The translations under genes were made by a program, and so were the position numbers. Shown here piece after piece: positions 52,482-61,924 of a stretch of 64,000 bases of DNA (position 1 is its first letter; each line of letters starts with the position of its first letter). The stretch lies in NCBI GenBank assembly GCA_030145845.1, contig JAIXHJ010000006.1, positions 1-64,000 on the forward strand, written 5' to 3'. Origin of the DNA: Pseudomonadota bacterium. Its GTDB lineage: Bacteria > Pseudomonadota > Gammaproteobacteria > Pseudomonadales > Oceanobacteraceae. The notes beneath the pieces are model-generated. The model was not told where the DNA came from, searched no databases, and saw nothing but the letters and a program-made list of their open reading frames with translations.

Positions 52482-53156
52482 TTACGCCTGACCGGCGATC
52501 GTGGTATCCGGTTTTTCGATATCCAGACTCTGGACCGCAATCACCGCCTGAGTGCGGGTACGTACGCCCAGCTTACGGAAGATGGCCGTGACATGCGCTT
52601 TGATCGTGGCTTCACTGACGTCGAGATCATAAGCGATCTGCTTGTTCAGCATACCTTCCGACATCATGGTCAGCACCCGGAACTGCTGGGGAGTCAGGCT
52701 CGCCAGACGCTCAGCCAGATCCAGCGCATTCTGGTTCGGCTGATGCTGATGACGGCGGGCAACTTCAGGCAGATAAATATCGCCCTGCAGCACCATCTGA
52801 ATGGCCTTGGCAATATCTTCCAGCGGTGACGATTTGGCGATATAACCCGACGCTTCGTGGTCAATCGCCTGACACATAATGGCCGGGTCTTCACAGGCGG
52901 AGACCACCACCACCGGAATTTCCGGATAGTGAGAACGCAGGAACACCAGACCGGAATAGCCATGTGCCCCTGGCATCTGCAGATCCAGCAGAATCAGGTC
53001 GGCGTCTTTATGCTTTTCCACCACCTGCTGCAGCTCCGGCAGAGACTCTGCCTGCTCTATGGCAACGTCCGGCACCAGCTGCTTAACCGCCTGCTGCATG
53101 GCAGTACGGAATAACGGGTGGTCATCGGCAATAATAATCTTTTGTGCGAGCTGCAT
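52482..53156 (-). CDS. crbR: Response regulator CrbR (LuxR/NarL type)
   Basis: A 224-residue two-domain regulator: receiver domain with phospho-acceptor Asp58 in LILLDLQMPG and acidic pair IIIADDHP near the start, then a LuxR-type HTH (about 158-220, LTPQQFRVLTMMSEGMLNKQ, then IAYDLDVSEATIKAHVTAIF). It matches CrbR (ErdR in pseudomonads), which activates acs. The gene is convergent with its cognate sensor, and acs lies 133 bp upstream on the same strand, ending in its own terminator. Confidence 0.93.
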   Translation of the reverse strand: MQLAQKIIIADDHPLFRTAMQQAVKQLVPDVAIEQAESLPELQQVVEKHKDADLILLDLQMPGAHGYSGLVFLRSHYPEIPVVVVSACEDPAIMCQAIDHEASGYIAKSSPLEDIAKAIQMVLQGDIYLPEVARRHQHQPNQNALDLAERLASLTPQQFRVLTMMSEGMLNKQIAYDLDVSEATIKAHVTAIFRKLGVRTRTQAVIAVQSLDIEKPDTTIAGQA

Positions 53157-53235
53157 AGTCCCCTCCGCAGAGCCTCACGACTGTCATATGACAGCCTTTT
53201 TTATTGTTATAACAGACCTGAGCTTATGTTAAAGC

Positions 53236-53271
53236 AAAAAACTGCCCAGGGACTGAATCCCGGGGCAGTTT
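53236..53271 (-). terminator. Terminator of acs
   Basis: On the minus strand AAACTGCCC pairs with GGGCAGTTT around an inner cccggga/tccctgg region and is followed by TTTTTGC. It lies 19 bp after the acs stop. Confidence 0.85.
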
Positions 53272-53289
53272 CTGACATCAGCCGGTCGT

Positions 53290-55245
53290 TCAGGACTGGC
53301 GGTTGAGACGCTCATCAATCAGCGAATCCACCACTGACGGATCAGCCAGTGTTGAAATATCACCGAGTGAATCATGCTCGTTGGCGGCAATCTTACGCAG
53401 GATACGGCGCATAATCTTACCGGAACGGGTTTTCGGCAGCCCCGGTGTAATCTGGATCAGATCCGGTGTCGCCACCGGGCCGATTTCACCACGAACCCAG
53501 TTACGCAGCTCCTTCACCAGGTCATCCGAAGCCGCTTCCCCGGCATTCAGGGTGACGTAGACGTAAATACCCTGCCCTTTGATGTCGTGCGGGTAACCCA
53601 CAACGGCCGCTTCTGCCACTTTCGGGTGTGCCACCAGAGAGCTTTCGATCTCAGCGGTGCCCATACGGTGGCCGGAAACGTTCAGCACATCATCCACACG
53701 GCCGGTAATCCAGTAGTAACCATCTTCGTCACGGCGGGCACCGTCACCGGTGAAATACATGCCACGGAAGGTGGAGAAATAGGTCTGCACAAAGCGGTCG
53801 TGATCGCCGTACACGGTACGGGCCTGACCCGGCCAGCTGTCGACCATCACCAGGTTACCTTCGGTGGCACCTTCCACCAGCATACCGGCATTGTCCACCA
53901 GCGCAGGCTGTACACCAAAGAACGGACGGGTTGCTGAGCCCGGCTTCATATCGGTTGCACCCGGCAGCGGGGTAATCATGATGCCGCCGGTTTCAGTCTG
54001 CCACCAGGTATCGACAATCGGACAACGCTGTTCACCAATCACATCGTAATACCACTGCCAGGCTTCCGGGTTGATCGGCTCACCCACAGACCCCAGCAGA
54101 CGCAGGGATTCACGGTGCGTGCCTTCAACGGCTTTCGAGCCTTCCGCCATCAGCGAACGGATCGCCGTCGGCGCGGTGTAGAGAATATTCACACTGTGCT
54201 TATCAACGATCTGTGAGAAACGGCTGATATCCGGGTAGTTCGGCACACCTTCACACATCAGGGTGATACCGCCGTTCGCCAGTGGTCCGTACAGCAGGTA
54301 GGTGTGACCGGTAATCCAGCCCACATCCGCAGTACACCAGTAAACATCACCATCGTGATAATCAAACACATACTGGTGCGTAATGGAGGCCCATACCATG
54401 TAGCCGCCGGTGGTATGCACCACACCTTTCGGCTTACCGGTCGAACCTGAGGTATAGAGAATGAACAGTGGATCTTCCGCGGCCATCTCTTCCGGCAGAC
54501 AGTGTGGCGAAGAAATCGCCAGCAGGTCGTGATACCAGACGTCACGCGCACTGTGCCAGGCCACCTCTTTACCGGTACGTTTCACCACAATCACTTTTTC
54601 CAGTGAACGGATACTCGGGTGAGTCAGCGCCTCATCAACATTGGCTTTCAGCGGCACATGCTTACCACCGCGGACGCCTTCATCCGAGGTAATAACGATT
54701 TTCGCGTTACTGTCTTCAATACGGCCTGCCAGCGCATCCGGGGAGAAGCCACCGAACACCACAGAGTGAACCGCACCGATGCGGGTACAGGCCAGCATAG
54801 CGACTGCCGCTTCCGGAATCATCGGCATATAAATACAGACCACATCACCTTTGCGTACACCCTGTCCGCGCAGTGCATTGGCAAAACGCGAGACTTCTTC
54901 ATGCAGCTCTTTATAGGTGATATGGCGGTCCTGATCTGGCTCGTCGCCTTCCCAGATAATGGCGGTCTGATCGCCACGGGTTTCCAGATGGCGGTCGAGA
55001 CAGTTGGCAGAGGCGTTCAGCGTACCATCTTCAAACCAGCGGATGCTGACGTTGTGATCGTCAAAAGAAACGTTACGTACTTTGGTGAATGGTTTAATCC
55101 AGTCAATGCGTGACTCAGCCTGTTCACGCCAGAAACCCTCCGGGTTAATGACCGACTGCTGATACATCTGCAGATATTTATCGTTATCAATCCACGCCGA
55201 ATCGGCGAATTCTGGTTTAACCGGATATACCTTCTGGTCGCTCAT
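53290..55245 (-). CDS. acs: Acetyl-CoA synthetase
   Basis: A 651-residue AMP-forming enzyme that makes acetyl-CoA from acetate, ATP and CoA. Family motifs: [19 protein letters not shown] (P-loop-like), the adenylate-binding WWQTETGG and the C-terminal [15 protein letters not shown], where Lys610 aligns with the regulated K609 of E. coli. ATG 55245 (MSDQKVYP) with GGGAGA upstream is chosen; E. coli Acs is 652 residues. Together with ActP, YjcH and CrbS/CrbR it forms the acetate assimilation group. The 516-bp spacer to the porin holds both divergent promoters. Confidence 0.97.
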   Translation of the reverse strand: MSDQKVYPVKPEFADSAWIDNDKYLQMYQQSVINPEGFWREQAESRIDWIKPFTKVRNVSFDDHNVSIRWFEDGTLNASANCLDRHLETRGDQTAIIWEGDEPDQDRHITYKELHEEVSRFANALRGQGVRKGDVVCIYMPMIPEAAVAMLACTRIGAVHSVVFGGFSPDALAGRIEDSNAKIVITSDEGVRGGKHVPLKANVDEALTHPSIRSLEKVIVVKRTGKEVAWHSARDVWYHDLLAISSPHCLPEEMAAEDPLFILYTSGSTGKPKGVVHTTGGYMVWASITHQYVFDYHDGDVYWCTADVGWITGHTYLLYGPLANGGITLMCEGVPNYPDISRFSQIVDKHSVNILYTAPTAIRSLMAEGSKAVEGTHRESLRLLGSVGEPINPEAWQWYYDVIGEQRCPIVDTWWQTETGGIMITPLPGATDMKPGSATRPFFGVQPALVDNAGMLVEGATEGNLVMVDSWPGQARTVYGDHDRFVQTYFSTFRGMYFTGDGARRDEDGYYWITGRVDDVLNVSGHRMGTAEIESSLVAHPKVAEAAVVGYPHDIKGQGIYVYVTLNAGEAASDDLVKELRNWVRGEIGPVATPDLIQITPGLPKTRSGKIMRRILRKIAANEHDSLGDISTLADPSVVDSLIDERLNRQS

Positions 55246-55761
55246 AGCGTTCTCCCGAATGATTATTTTTAGCTCGCGAATGCTTCTGCGCTCTGTATAT
55301 TTCCTGTTTATCAATATTGGTCACTGCACGCCTCCGTCAAAATTAGACAATGGTCTATTCAATCCGGGACACTGCATTTTTCCGGTATAAACAGTAACTT
55401 ATGCTCCATAACAGAGCACGGAAAACGGGGGTAAACGGGATAAAAAGCTGATACCGGCCCAATATAGGCAAAGCAGCACCGCGTTATTAATAACCAGGCT
55501 CAGCATAAAACCGCCTCAATCACTCCATATATGCCACATATTGCCGGGCGCTGAGCCGCAATATTCCACTACTCCAGTGTTGTCTGTATCAATAATCCTC
55601 AAACAAATACCCCATAACGGGCCGGATCACCGTATTCCCACGAACCAAAGCGTACGTACTTCTACTTATTTCATTAAAAGTTCGACCTTTGGCTAATTTT
55701 GCTGCACAGAAACCGTGCACCATAGTGAGCGGGCACAATTACGATAAAAAAGGAGAGTGAC
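55246..55761. other. Divergent intergenic region acs / porin
   Basis: No gene is visible. The region is AT-rich near acs and carries a separated inverted repeat (ggctcagc near 55487 and gctgagcc near 55547). A sequence close to the CTACCAAGGT site, GCCAAAGGTC on the minus strand around 55685-55695, may be a regulator site for acs or the porin; this is weak. The porin SD aaggagag ends this region. Confidence 0.4.
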
Positions 55762-56868
55762 ATGCGCAAAACCCCTCTGATTCTGCTGGCCAGTGCCCTG
55801 CCTCTGGCAGTTCAGGCAGCAAATACCGAGTTCAGCTATGGCGGCTATATCAAGCTTGATGCGATGTACAGCCAATATTCCGATGGTGACCTTGGTGCAG
55901 CAAGCCTGGGCCGGGATTTTTATGTTCCGTCGAGCATTCCGACCAGCGCCGGTGGTGCCGATGAAACCAGCAGCATGGATTTCAGCGCCAAATCTTCCCG
56001 CTTCAATTTCAAAACCGTAACCACACTGGATAACGGCGAAAAAGTGACCGGTTTTGTCGAACTGGACTTTCTTGGCTCCTTCCAGGGTAATGAAGTTGTC
56101 TCCAACTCCTACAGCCCTCGTCTGCGCCACGCGTTTTTCACCTATAAAGATGTGACCGTCGGTCAGACCTGGTCCACCTTTATGAATGTCGGCGCCCTGC
56201 CGGAAACCGTCGACTTCCTCGGTGTCAGTGACGGTACTGTGTTCAACCGCCAGGCACAGGTCCGCTACACCATGGGTGACTTCCAGTTCTCTCTGGAAAA
56301 CCCGGAAACAACGGTGAAAGGTGTGGGTACCACAGATGATGGCGGCATTCCCGACATCGTTGCCCGCTACAACCTGAAAGCCGGTGATCATTCCTTCGCC
56401 ATCGCAGCGATAGGTCGTCAGTTTGCCTATCAGGATGGTGCCGGTATCGACGAAACCACAACCGGTTTTGGTGTCAGCCTGTCCGGTAAAATCATGCTGG
56501 GTGCAGATGACCTGAAATTCAGCTACACCACTGGTGATGTTGCCCGTTACGTTGGTCTGGGTCAGGTCAGTGACGTGATCATTAACGCCGATGGCGAACT
56601 GGAAGCCAACTCAGTTGATGCAGCCTTCATTGCGTACCGTCACCACTGGAATTCGCAGATGCGCAGCACCATCGCTTATTCAATGTTTGACTCCGACCTG
56701 GAAGATGACACTGAACAGTCGTCCTCCAGCACCCGCGTTAACCTGATGTACTCACCGGACAAGTCCCTGACTTACGGCGTTGAATACAGTATGGCGAACC
56801 TGGATAAAGGCAATGACGTTGAAGGCGATCTGGATCGTCTGCAGTTTACTGCCAAATACAGCTTCTGA
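55762..56868 (+). CDS. DcaP-like trimeric outer-membrane porin
   Basis: A 368-residue outer-membrane porin. The signal peptide (about 1-19, ending AVQA) is followed by FSYGGYIKLDAMYSQYSDGD, the DcaP-like start, then SSRFNFKT and VTVGQTWSTFMN, and a terminal aromatic strand ending in FTAKYSF. DcaP-type porins take up dicarboxylates or other small anions. The gene is divergent from acs and preceded by AAGGAGAG; a terminator follows. A role in C2/C4 acid uptake fits the location but is inferred. Confidence 0.9.
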   Translation: MRKTPLILLASALPLAVQAANTEFSYGGYIKLDAMYSQYSDGDLGAASLGRDFYVPSSIPTSAGGADETSSMDFSAKSSRFNFKTVTTLDNGEKVTGFVELDFLGSFQGNEVVSNSYSPRLRHAFFTYKDVTVGQTWSTFMNVGALPETVDFLGVSDGTVFNRQAQVRYTMGDFQFSLENPETTVKGVGTTDDGGIPDIVARYNLKAGDHSFAIAAIGRQFAYQDGAGIDETTTGFGVSLSGKIMLGADDLKFSYTTGDVARYVGLGQVSDVIINADGELEANSVDAAFIAYRHHWNSQMRSTIAYSMFDSDLEDDTEQSSSSTRVNLMYSPDKSLTYGVEYSMANLDKGNDVEGDLDRLQFTAKYSF

Positions 56869-56883
56869 GTCATCAGAGCGTCA

Positions 56884-56909
56884 GAAAACCGGCTTCGGCC
56901 GGTTTTTTT
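56884..56909 (+). terminator. Terminator of the porin gene
   Basis: A stem aaaaccgg / ccggtttt around cttcgg, followed by T residues, lies 15 bp after the porin stop. Confidence 0.9.
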
Positions 56910-57371
56910 ATGCCCTGATCAAAGCAGCCCGCCCACCCTTTACCTCTCTCATTACTCTCATCCGCAGCAGCAATCTGACTGACTCTTTACGGATTAGTGA
57001 CAGGCCGGAAGACTGTCGCCTGAGACCAATTGTTAACCCTTCTCAATTCCGGCATTATTTTGTCATCCAAAATCAGAAAGTTACAAAAAGAAACATATAT
57101 TAAATTAAATTTACAGTTGACACTTTTGGTCACATTCCCCCCGCAGTGATCACCTTATCAGTACTAAAAGTGACGATATTTTGCAGTGAACACCTGTGAT
57201 CCTGCCGCTTTTGGCTGATTACCACCAGATCAGTAAATAATCCCGGTAAAACAATAAGTTATCTAACTCATTATCTGAACATAAGTTCAACGACGGCAAA
57301 TTGACTGGCCATACCCCGCCCCATACCATCACCGCATTGCGCAACATGACCAAGACTTAATTAGTATCAAA
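56910..57371. promoter_or_regulatory. 462-bp intergenic region with probable promoter
   Basis: No gene is seen. A sigma70-like pair, TTGACT (57301-57306) and TACCAT (57324-57329) with a 17-bp spacer, is about 45 bp before the GTG at 57372 and may drive the DUF11 operon. Upstream is an AT-rich block around 57080-57120 and several GTGA/TCAC words near 57130-57200, possible operator half-sites; no further claim is made. Confidence 0.4.
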
Positions 57372-60300
57372 GTGTCTCATTTTCTTCAGACAATCCGCTT
57401 ACCCGGTAAAGCGGACGTGCCCCGGCTGTGCCCGGCGAAAACCCGATCCCGGATCGGGGGCATACTCCTGTCTGCTCTTTTTACTCTGCTTTCCGTCAAC
57501 ATAATGGCGGAAGAATCTGTTGTTCTCCGCGACAGTTATGCCGGCAATATGTCCTTTGCCGTAACCGGCAACACGGTGCGCTATGGCAATGATGGCTGCA
57601 GCCGGCTGAATTCTTCTTCAGCATCGCTCTCCATTCCTTCCGGTAGCTCTGTGGTTGCTGCATTCCTGTACTGGTCAGGGTCCGGTAATGCAGACAGCCA
57701 GGTCAGCTTTGCTGGTACTACAGTGACCGCAGATCAGCTGTACACAGCCAACGATGAGGGGCTTCTCTATTACAGTGCCAAGGCTGATGTCACGGCTATT
57801 GTCAGCTCCAGCAGCCGCAGCTACACCGTGTCCGGCCTCTATTTCGATGGCAGCAACCAGTACTGCAGTGGCGGCGGTGCTTATGGCGGCTGGTCCCTGC
57901 TGGCGATTTATGAAAATACCGGCGAACCTCTGCGGGTCGTCAATATTTTTGATGGGTTTCAGATTTTCTGGGGCAACTCCATCACCCTCAGCCCGAGCAA
58001 TTTCATTATTGCCGATGATCCGTCAGTCAAGGGCGGACATCACGCTCATATCACCTGGGAAGGCGATGAAGGTAACTCCTACGACCGCAATGGCTCCAGT
58101 GAGCGCCTGATGTTCAACGGTCACCTGCTGACCGACCTGAACAACCCCAGTGACAACCAGTTCAACTCCTATTCAAACACCGCGGGCAGCACCAGCGGTG
58201 TTGATGTCGACATGTATGACATCAGCAGCTATCTGACCGCCGGTGCCACGTCCGTCAGCACCACCTATTCCACCGGTCAGGACCAGGTATTCCTGACCGC
58301 GGAAGTCATCAGCGTGCCGAACCAGCCGGTCAGCGATCTGGAACTCAGTATCGATGGGCCGGCCGCGGTATACCGCGGCGAACTGGCTACCTATACCTTC
58401 GACATTCATAACAACGGCCCACTCGACGAAACCTCAGGTGCCAGTCTGACGTTTGCACTGGATGATATGGATTTTTACAGCTACTCCGGGACCGGTTGGT
58501 CATGTAGCGCCGGCAGTCTGGAAGTCAGCTGCAGCTATTCAGCAGCCATCACTGACGGGGCGGATGCGTCGCCGCTGGTTATTTCCCTGGCCAGTGGCAA
58601 TAACAGCGCTTCTTCCTATGAACTGTCAGCCACCGTCACCGCTGATAATTTCGATCACCACAGTGGTAACGACAGCGCATCGGTCACCACCCTGATCAAT
58701 AATGCCATTTACAGTTTCAGCAAAACCGCCGTGGATCTGGATGGCGGCATCGTCCGGGCTGGCGATCCCCTGCGCTATACCATTTCCCTGACCAATAACA
58801 GTGGAACGGCCGTCACGGGTATTGAGATCAGTGACGAACTGGACTCTCTGTTTGACAGCTTCAGTGTCGTATCAGTGCCTGGCGGTGCCTCCTACAGCAT
58901 CAGCGGGCAGCAGATTTCTGTCAGCAATATCAGTATCGCCAACAATGCCACGGCCAGTATCGTGATTGATGCAGACATCCGCGACAGCGCGGTCAGCGGT
59001 GAACAGGCCGATAACATCGCCGTGGCCGATATCAACGGTTCTGTTTACGTTGCCGTCGCCGAGACCATGACGGTTGATGCGGTGACTGTGACGCAGGGCA
59101 ATAAGCCGGTTTACCTGCATCCTGACAATCTGGCTGACCGGGTGGCAGAAGATTCAGAATCCGATTATCAACGGGTGAGCGACAACCGCAGCTACAGCTG
59201 GACATTGTCTCCGCAACTGGCAACCGATCTTCAGCTGGACACCTCAGAAACCGTGCCGCTGACTTTCTTTGCCCGGGCAGACTCGAGAAATAACCGCGCG
59301 TACGACTTCAGCATTGAACTCAGCAATGGCAGCGATGTTCTTGCCAGCACCACACTTTCCAACACTCAGGTGTCAGACCGTAACGGCTCCCCCACCCGCC
59401 TTGAGGCCGATCTGGCGATCAGCGGCAGCGGCCTGCTCAGCGCCGGCACATCCCTGACCCTGACGATCCGCGTCAGTACCCGCAACCACAACCGCGATGT
59501 GGATTTCTTTTTCAGCAATGGCAGTGAAGCCGCCCGTTTTGAGCTGACCTCACAAACCGTCATTAATGTTGAAGACGTTTCCCTGTATGACGCTGCCTAT
59601 CCGGACGGCAGTCTGATAACCGCAGCAGAACGCGGCCAGACATTCTATATCCGGGCAAAAGTCTCTGACCCGTTCGGCGTCGATGATATTACCTCCGCCG
59701 CTATTTCGCTTTCCGATCCCGCCGGCAACAGCATTCTCGACAGCGTGCAGCTGACGGAAGCAGGCACAGCCGGCATTTATAAATATTATGAATACGAATA
59801 TACCCTGGCGGCAGATGCCACCAGCGGCAGCTGGGTTGCAACAATAAAAGCTGAAGAAGGTTATGAAGGCGAAGTTTCTTCCGTCAACTCCGTCCTGATC
59901 CCGGTTCTGTTATACCCCGAACTCACTCTGACCCGTTCGTCTGCCGTGCAGAACGATCCGGTCAACAGCACGGAAAATCCGAAAGCCATTCCCGGAGCCG
60001 AAGTGGTGATTACCCTGTCGGCCATTAATCAGGGCGAAGGCTCTGCAGATACTGACTCCCTGATTATCGAAGAAATCCTGGCGCCGGAGACAGAACTGTT
60101 TATCGGTGATTTTTCTGCCGGCAGTCCGGTGCTGTTTGAAGACCTGAATAATTCCGGACTCACTTTCAGTTTTATTTCGCTGTCGAGCGACAGCGATGAC
60201 ATTGATTTTTCCAGCGATGGGGATGCCAGTGATGGCATTACCTATGGCTACAGCCCGGTGGATGAAAACGGCGACGGTTACGACCCCAATGTGACCGCTG

Positions 60301-60389
60301 TCCGTCTGCACCCCAAAGGCACTCTGAATTCATCGGATGGCAGCGCTCATCCTGAATTTAATTTCCGCTACCAAGTAAAGGTCCAGTAA
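57372..60389 (+). CDS. Secreted DUF11-repeat protein, 1005 aa
   Basis: A large exported protein: signal sequence (about 25-45, GGILLSALFTLLSVNIMAEES), an N-terminal domain with FLYWSGSGNADSQVSF and GGWSLLAIYEN, then repeated DUF11-like Ig modules (for example LRYTISLTNNSGTAVTGIEI), and a final module DPVNSTENPKAIPGAEVVI. No catalytic motif is visible. It starts at GTG 57372, preceded by a weak SD, so the start is uncertain. The first gene of five related secreted proteins; a surface or biofilm-matrix role is inferred from family only. Confidence 0.78.
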   Translation: MSHFLQTIRLPGKADVPRLCPAKTRSRIGGILLSALFTLLSVNIMAEESVVLRDSYAGNMSFAVTGNTVRYGNDGCSRLNSSSASLSIPSGSSVVAAFLYWSGSGNADSQVSFAGTTVTADQLYTANDEGLLYYSAKADVTAIVSSSSRSYTVSGLYFDGSNQYCSGGGAYGGWSLLAIYENTGEPLRVVNIFDGFQIFWGNSITLSPSNFIIADDPSVKGGHHAHITWEGDEGNSYDRNGSSERLMFNGHLLTDLNNPSDNQFNSYSNTAGSTSGVDVDMYDISSYLTAGATSVSTTYSTGQDQVFLTAEVISVPNQPVSDLELSIDGPAAVYRGELATYTFDIHNNGPLDETSGASLTFALDDMDFYSYSGTGWSCSAGSLEVSCSYSAAITDGADASPLVISLASGNNSASSYELSATVTADNFDHHSGNDSASVTTLINNAIYSFSKTAVDLDGGIVRAGDPLRYTISLTNNSGTAVTGIEISDELDSLFDSFSVVSVPGGASYSISGQQISVSNISIANNATASIVIDADIRDSAVSGEQADNIAVADINGSVYVAVAETMTVDAVTVTQGNKPVYLHPDNLADRVAEDSESDYQRVSDNRSYSWTLSPQLATDLQLDTSETVPLTFFARADSRNNRAYDFSIELSNGSDVLASTTLSNTQVSDRNGSPTRLEADLAISGSGLLSAGTSLTLTIRVSTRNHNRDVDFFFSNGSEAARFELTSQTVINVEDVSLYDAAYPDGSLITAAERGQTFYIRAKVSDPFGVDDITSAAISLSDPAGNSILDSVQLTEAGTAGIYKYYEYEYTLAADATSGSWVATIKAEEGYEGEVSSVNSVLIPVLLYPELTLTRSSAVQNDPVNSTENPKAIPGAEVVITLSAINQGEGSADTDSLIIEEILAPETELFIGDFSAGSPVLFEDLNNSGLTFSFISLSSDSDDIDFSSDGDASDGITYGYSPVDENGDGYDPNVTAVRLHPKGTLNSSDGSAHPEFNFRYQVKVQ

Positions 60390-60399
60390 GGAGTACCCT

Positions 60400-61431
60400 A
60401 TGAAGACCCTGCAACACACTATCCTGCTTTTTGCAGGCTTAATGGCAGCAACGGCCAGTTGGGCTGAAGGTACCACGGCAGGTACCAAAGTCTCCAACAC
60501 CGCGACTGCCACCTACTATTCACCGACTGACTCAGCTACTCCTCTGACCGCAGAGAGCACCACTGAGTTCACCGTTCAGGAAATCATCGACGTCACCGTG
60601 GACAGCAGCAGCAGCGCGACCAATGTGACCGCCGGTGAAACCAATGTCGTGGTGACCTACACCGTCACCAACACAGGTAACGGCAGTGAAGACTATGTCA
60701 TCGACGTAAGCAATGCCCTGACCGGTATCGACTTTGACGTTGAAGACATCACGATTTATCAGGAAGACGGCACCAGTGGTTTTAACGGCACCGAAAGTGA
60801 GCTGGCCACTGACGGCCTGATCAACCTGGATGCTGATGAAAGCGTTGTGCTGTACGTCGTGGTTTCCATTCCGGCTACCGTTTCCGTCGGTGATCAGGCC
60901 ATCACCAACCTGACCGCCACCTCACAGACCAGTGGCGCATCCGCAGCGTCTGCCGGTGATGTCCTCGATGGCGTGGGTGACAGTGGTACTGACGCCGTTG
61001 TGGCCATTGACGGTGCTTACTATCAGGAAGATCACACCTACACCGTCACGGCCAACAGCGACCTGGTAACCGTGACTAAAACCGTTCTGATCCAGCTTGA
61101 TCCGTTCGGTGGCGATACCGCTATTCCTGGTACCGAAACCACCTATCAGATTCTGGTTGAAGCCTCTGATGCCGTCGACAGCCTGGTCATCACCGATGCG
61201 CTGCCGGAACAGGTCACCTTTGTTGCCGGTTCCCTGTATCTCGCGGGTTCTGATCTGGCCGGCACTGAGCTGACCAGCAGCAACGCCACCCTGCTCACGG
61301 ATTCATCCACGGATACCGATGGCGGTAAATACGAAGCCACGCTGGACACCAATGGCCGTGTCACTGTTGACCTGGGCGACCTGTCTGCAGCAGCGGATTA
61401 CACCATCCAGTTCAAAGTAACTATCGACTGA
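60400..61431 (+). CDS. Secreted DUF11-type protein, 343 aa
   Basis: A signal peptide (about 1-22, ending ASWAE) is followed by the N-terminal module GTTAGTKVSNTATATYYSPT and, after a long Ser/Thr/Asp-rich beta region, a module with LIQLDPFGGDTAIPGTETTY and a C-terminal strand QFKVTID. It shares both ends with the 399-aa protein at 61925-63124. AAGGAG precedes the ATG; the gap to the previous gene is 10 bp. Function unknown. Confidence 0.82.
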   Translation: MKTLQHTILLFAGLMAATASWAEGTTAGTKVSNTATATYYSPTDSATPLTAESTTEFTVQEIIDVTVDSSSSATNVTAGETNVVVTYTVTNTGNGSEDYVIDVSNALTGIDFDVEDITIYQEDGTSGFNGTESELATDGLINLDADESVVLYVVVSIPATVSVGDQAITNLTATSQTSGASAASAGDVLDGVGDSGTDAVVAIDGAYYQEDHTYTVTANSDLVTVTKTVLIQLDPFGGDTAIPGTETTYQILVEASDAVDSLVITDALPEQVTFVAGSLYLAGSDLAGTELTSSNATLLTDSSTDTDGGKYEATLDTNGRVTVDLGDLSAAADYTIQFKVTID

Positions 61432-61448
61432 TAACAAAGGAGACTGCC

Positions 61449-61910
61449 ATGCGCACTCTTATCTGGGCCCTGATGCTCATTCCGTCACTGGTAATGGCTG
61501 AGGTAAGCCTGACCACAGAAGCTTTTAAAATTGTGCCTGTTCCCCAGGCCGATGGATCGGTCGTGGAAGAGTGGCAGGCAGCCGAAAAAATCGTTCCCGG
61601 TGACAAGGTGGGTTACCGCATCAGTTACAGCAATAACGGCAGTGAAGCCGCTGAAAACGTGGTTATTAATAACCCCGTTCCTACGGCCGCAGCCTACCTT
61701 GCCAACAGTGCCACCGGAATGAACACCGCCATCGATTATTCCGTCGATGGCGGCAAAACGTTTGCTGCCGCCAGCCAGCTGGCAGTGAATGAAAACGGCG
61801 TAAGCCGCCCGGCGAAAGCCGGTGACTATACCCACATCCGCTGGCAGCTGACTCAGCCGGTTGAGGCCGGAGCCAGTGGCAAAGTGGAATTTAAAGTCCG
61901 TATTAAATAA
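61449..61910 (+). CDS. Small secreted DUF11 protein, 153 aa
   Basis: Signal peptide (about 1-17, ending VMAE) and one DUF11 domain: KIVPGDKVGYRISYSNNGSE, followed by NNPVPTAAAYLANSATGM and a C-terminal KVEFKVRIK. It is the minimal form of the module seen in its neighbours. aaaggag precedes the ATG and the gene lies 17 bp after the previous one. Confidence 0.85.
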   Translation: MRTLIWALMLIPSLVMAEVSLTTEAFKIVPVPQADGSVVEEWQAAEKIVPGDKVGYRISYSNNGSEAAENVVINNPVPTAAAYLANSATGMNTAIDYSVDGGKTFAAASQLAVNENGVSRPAKAGDYTHIRWQLTQPVEAGASGKVEFKVRIK

Positions 61911-61924
61911 TCAGGAGACTGTGT

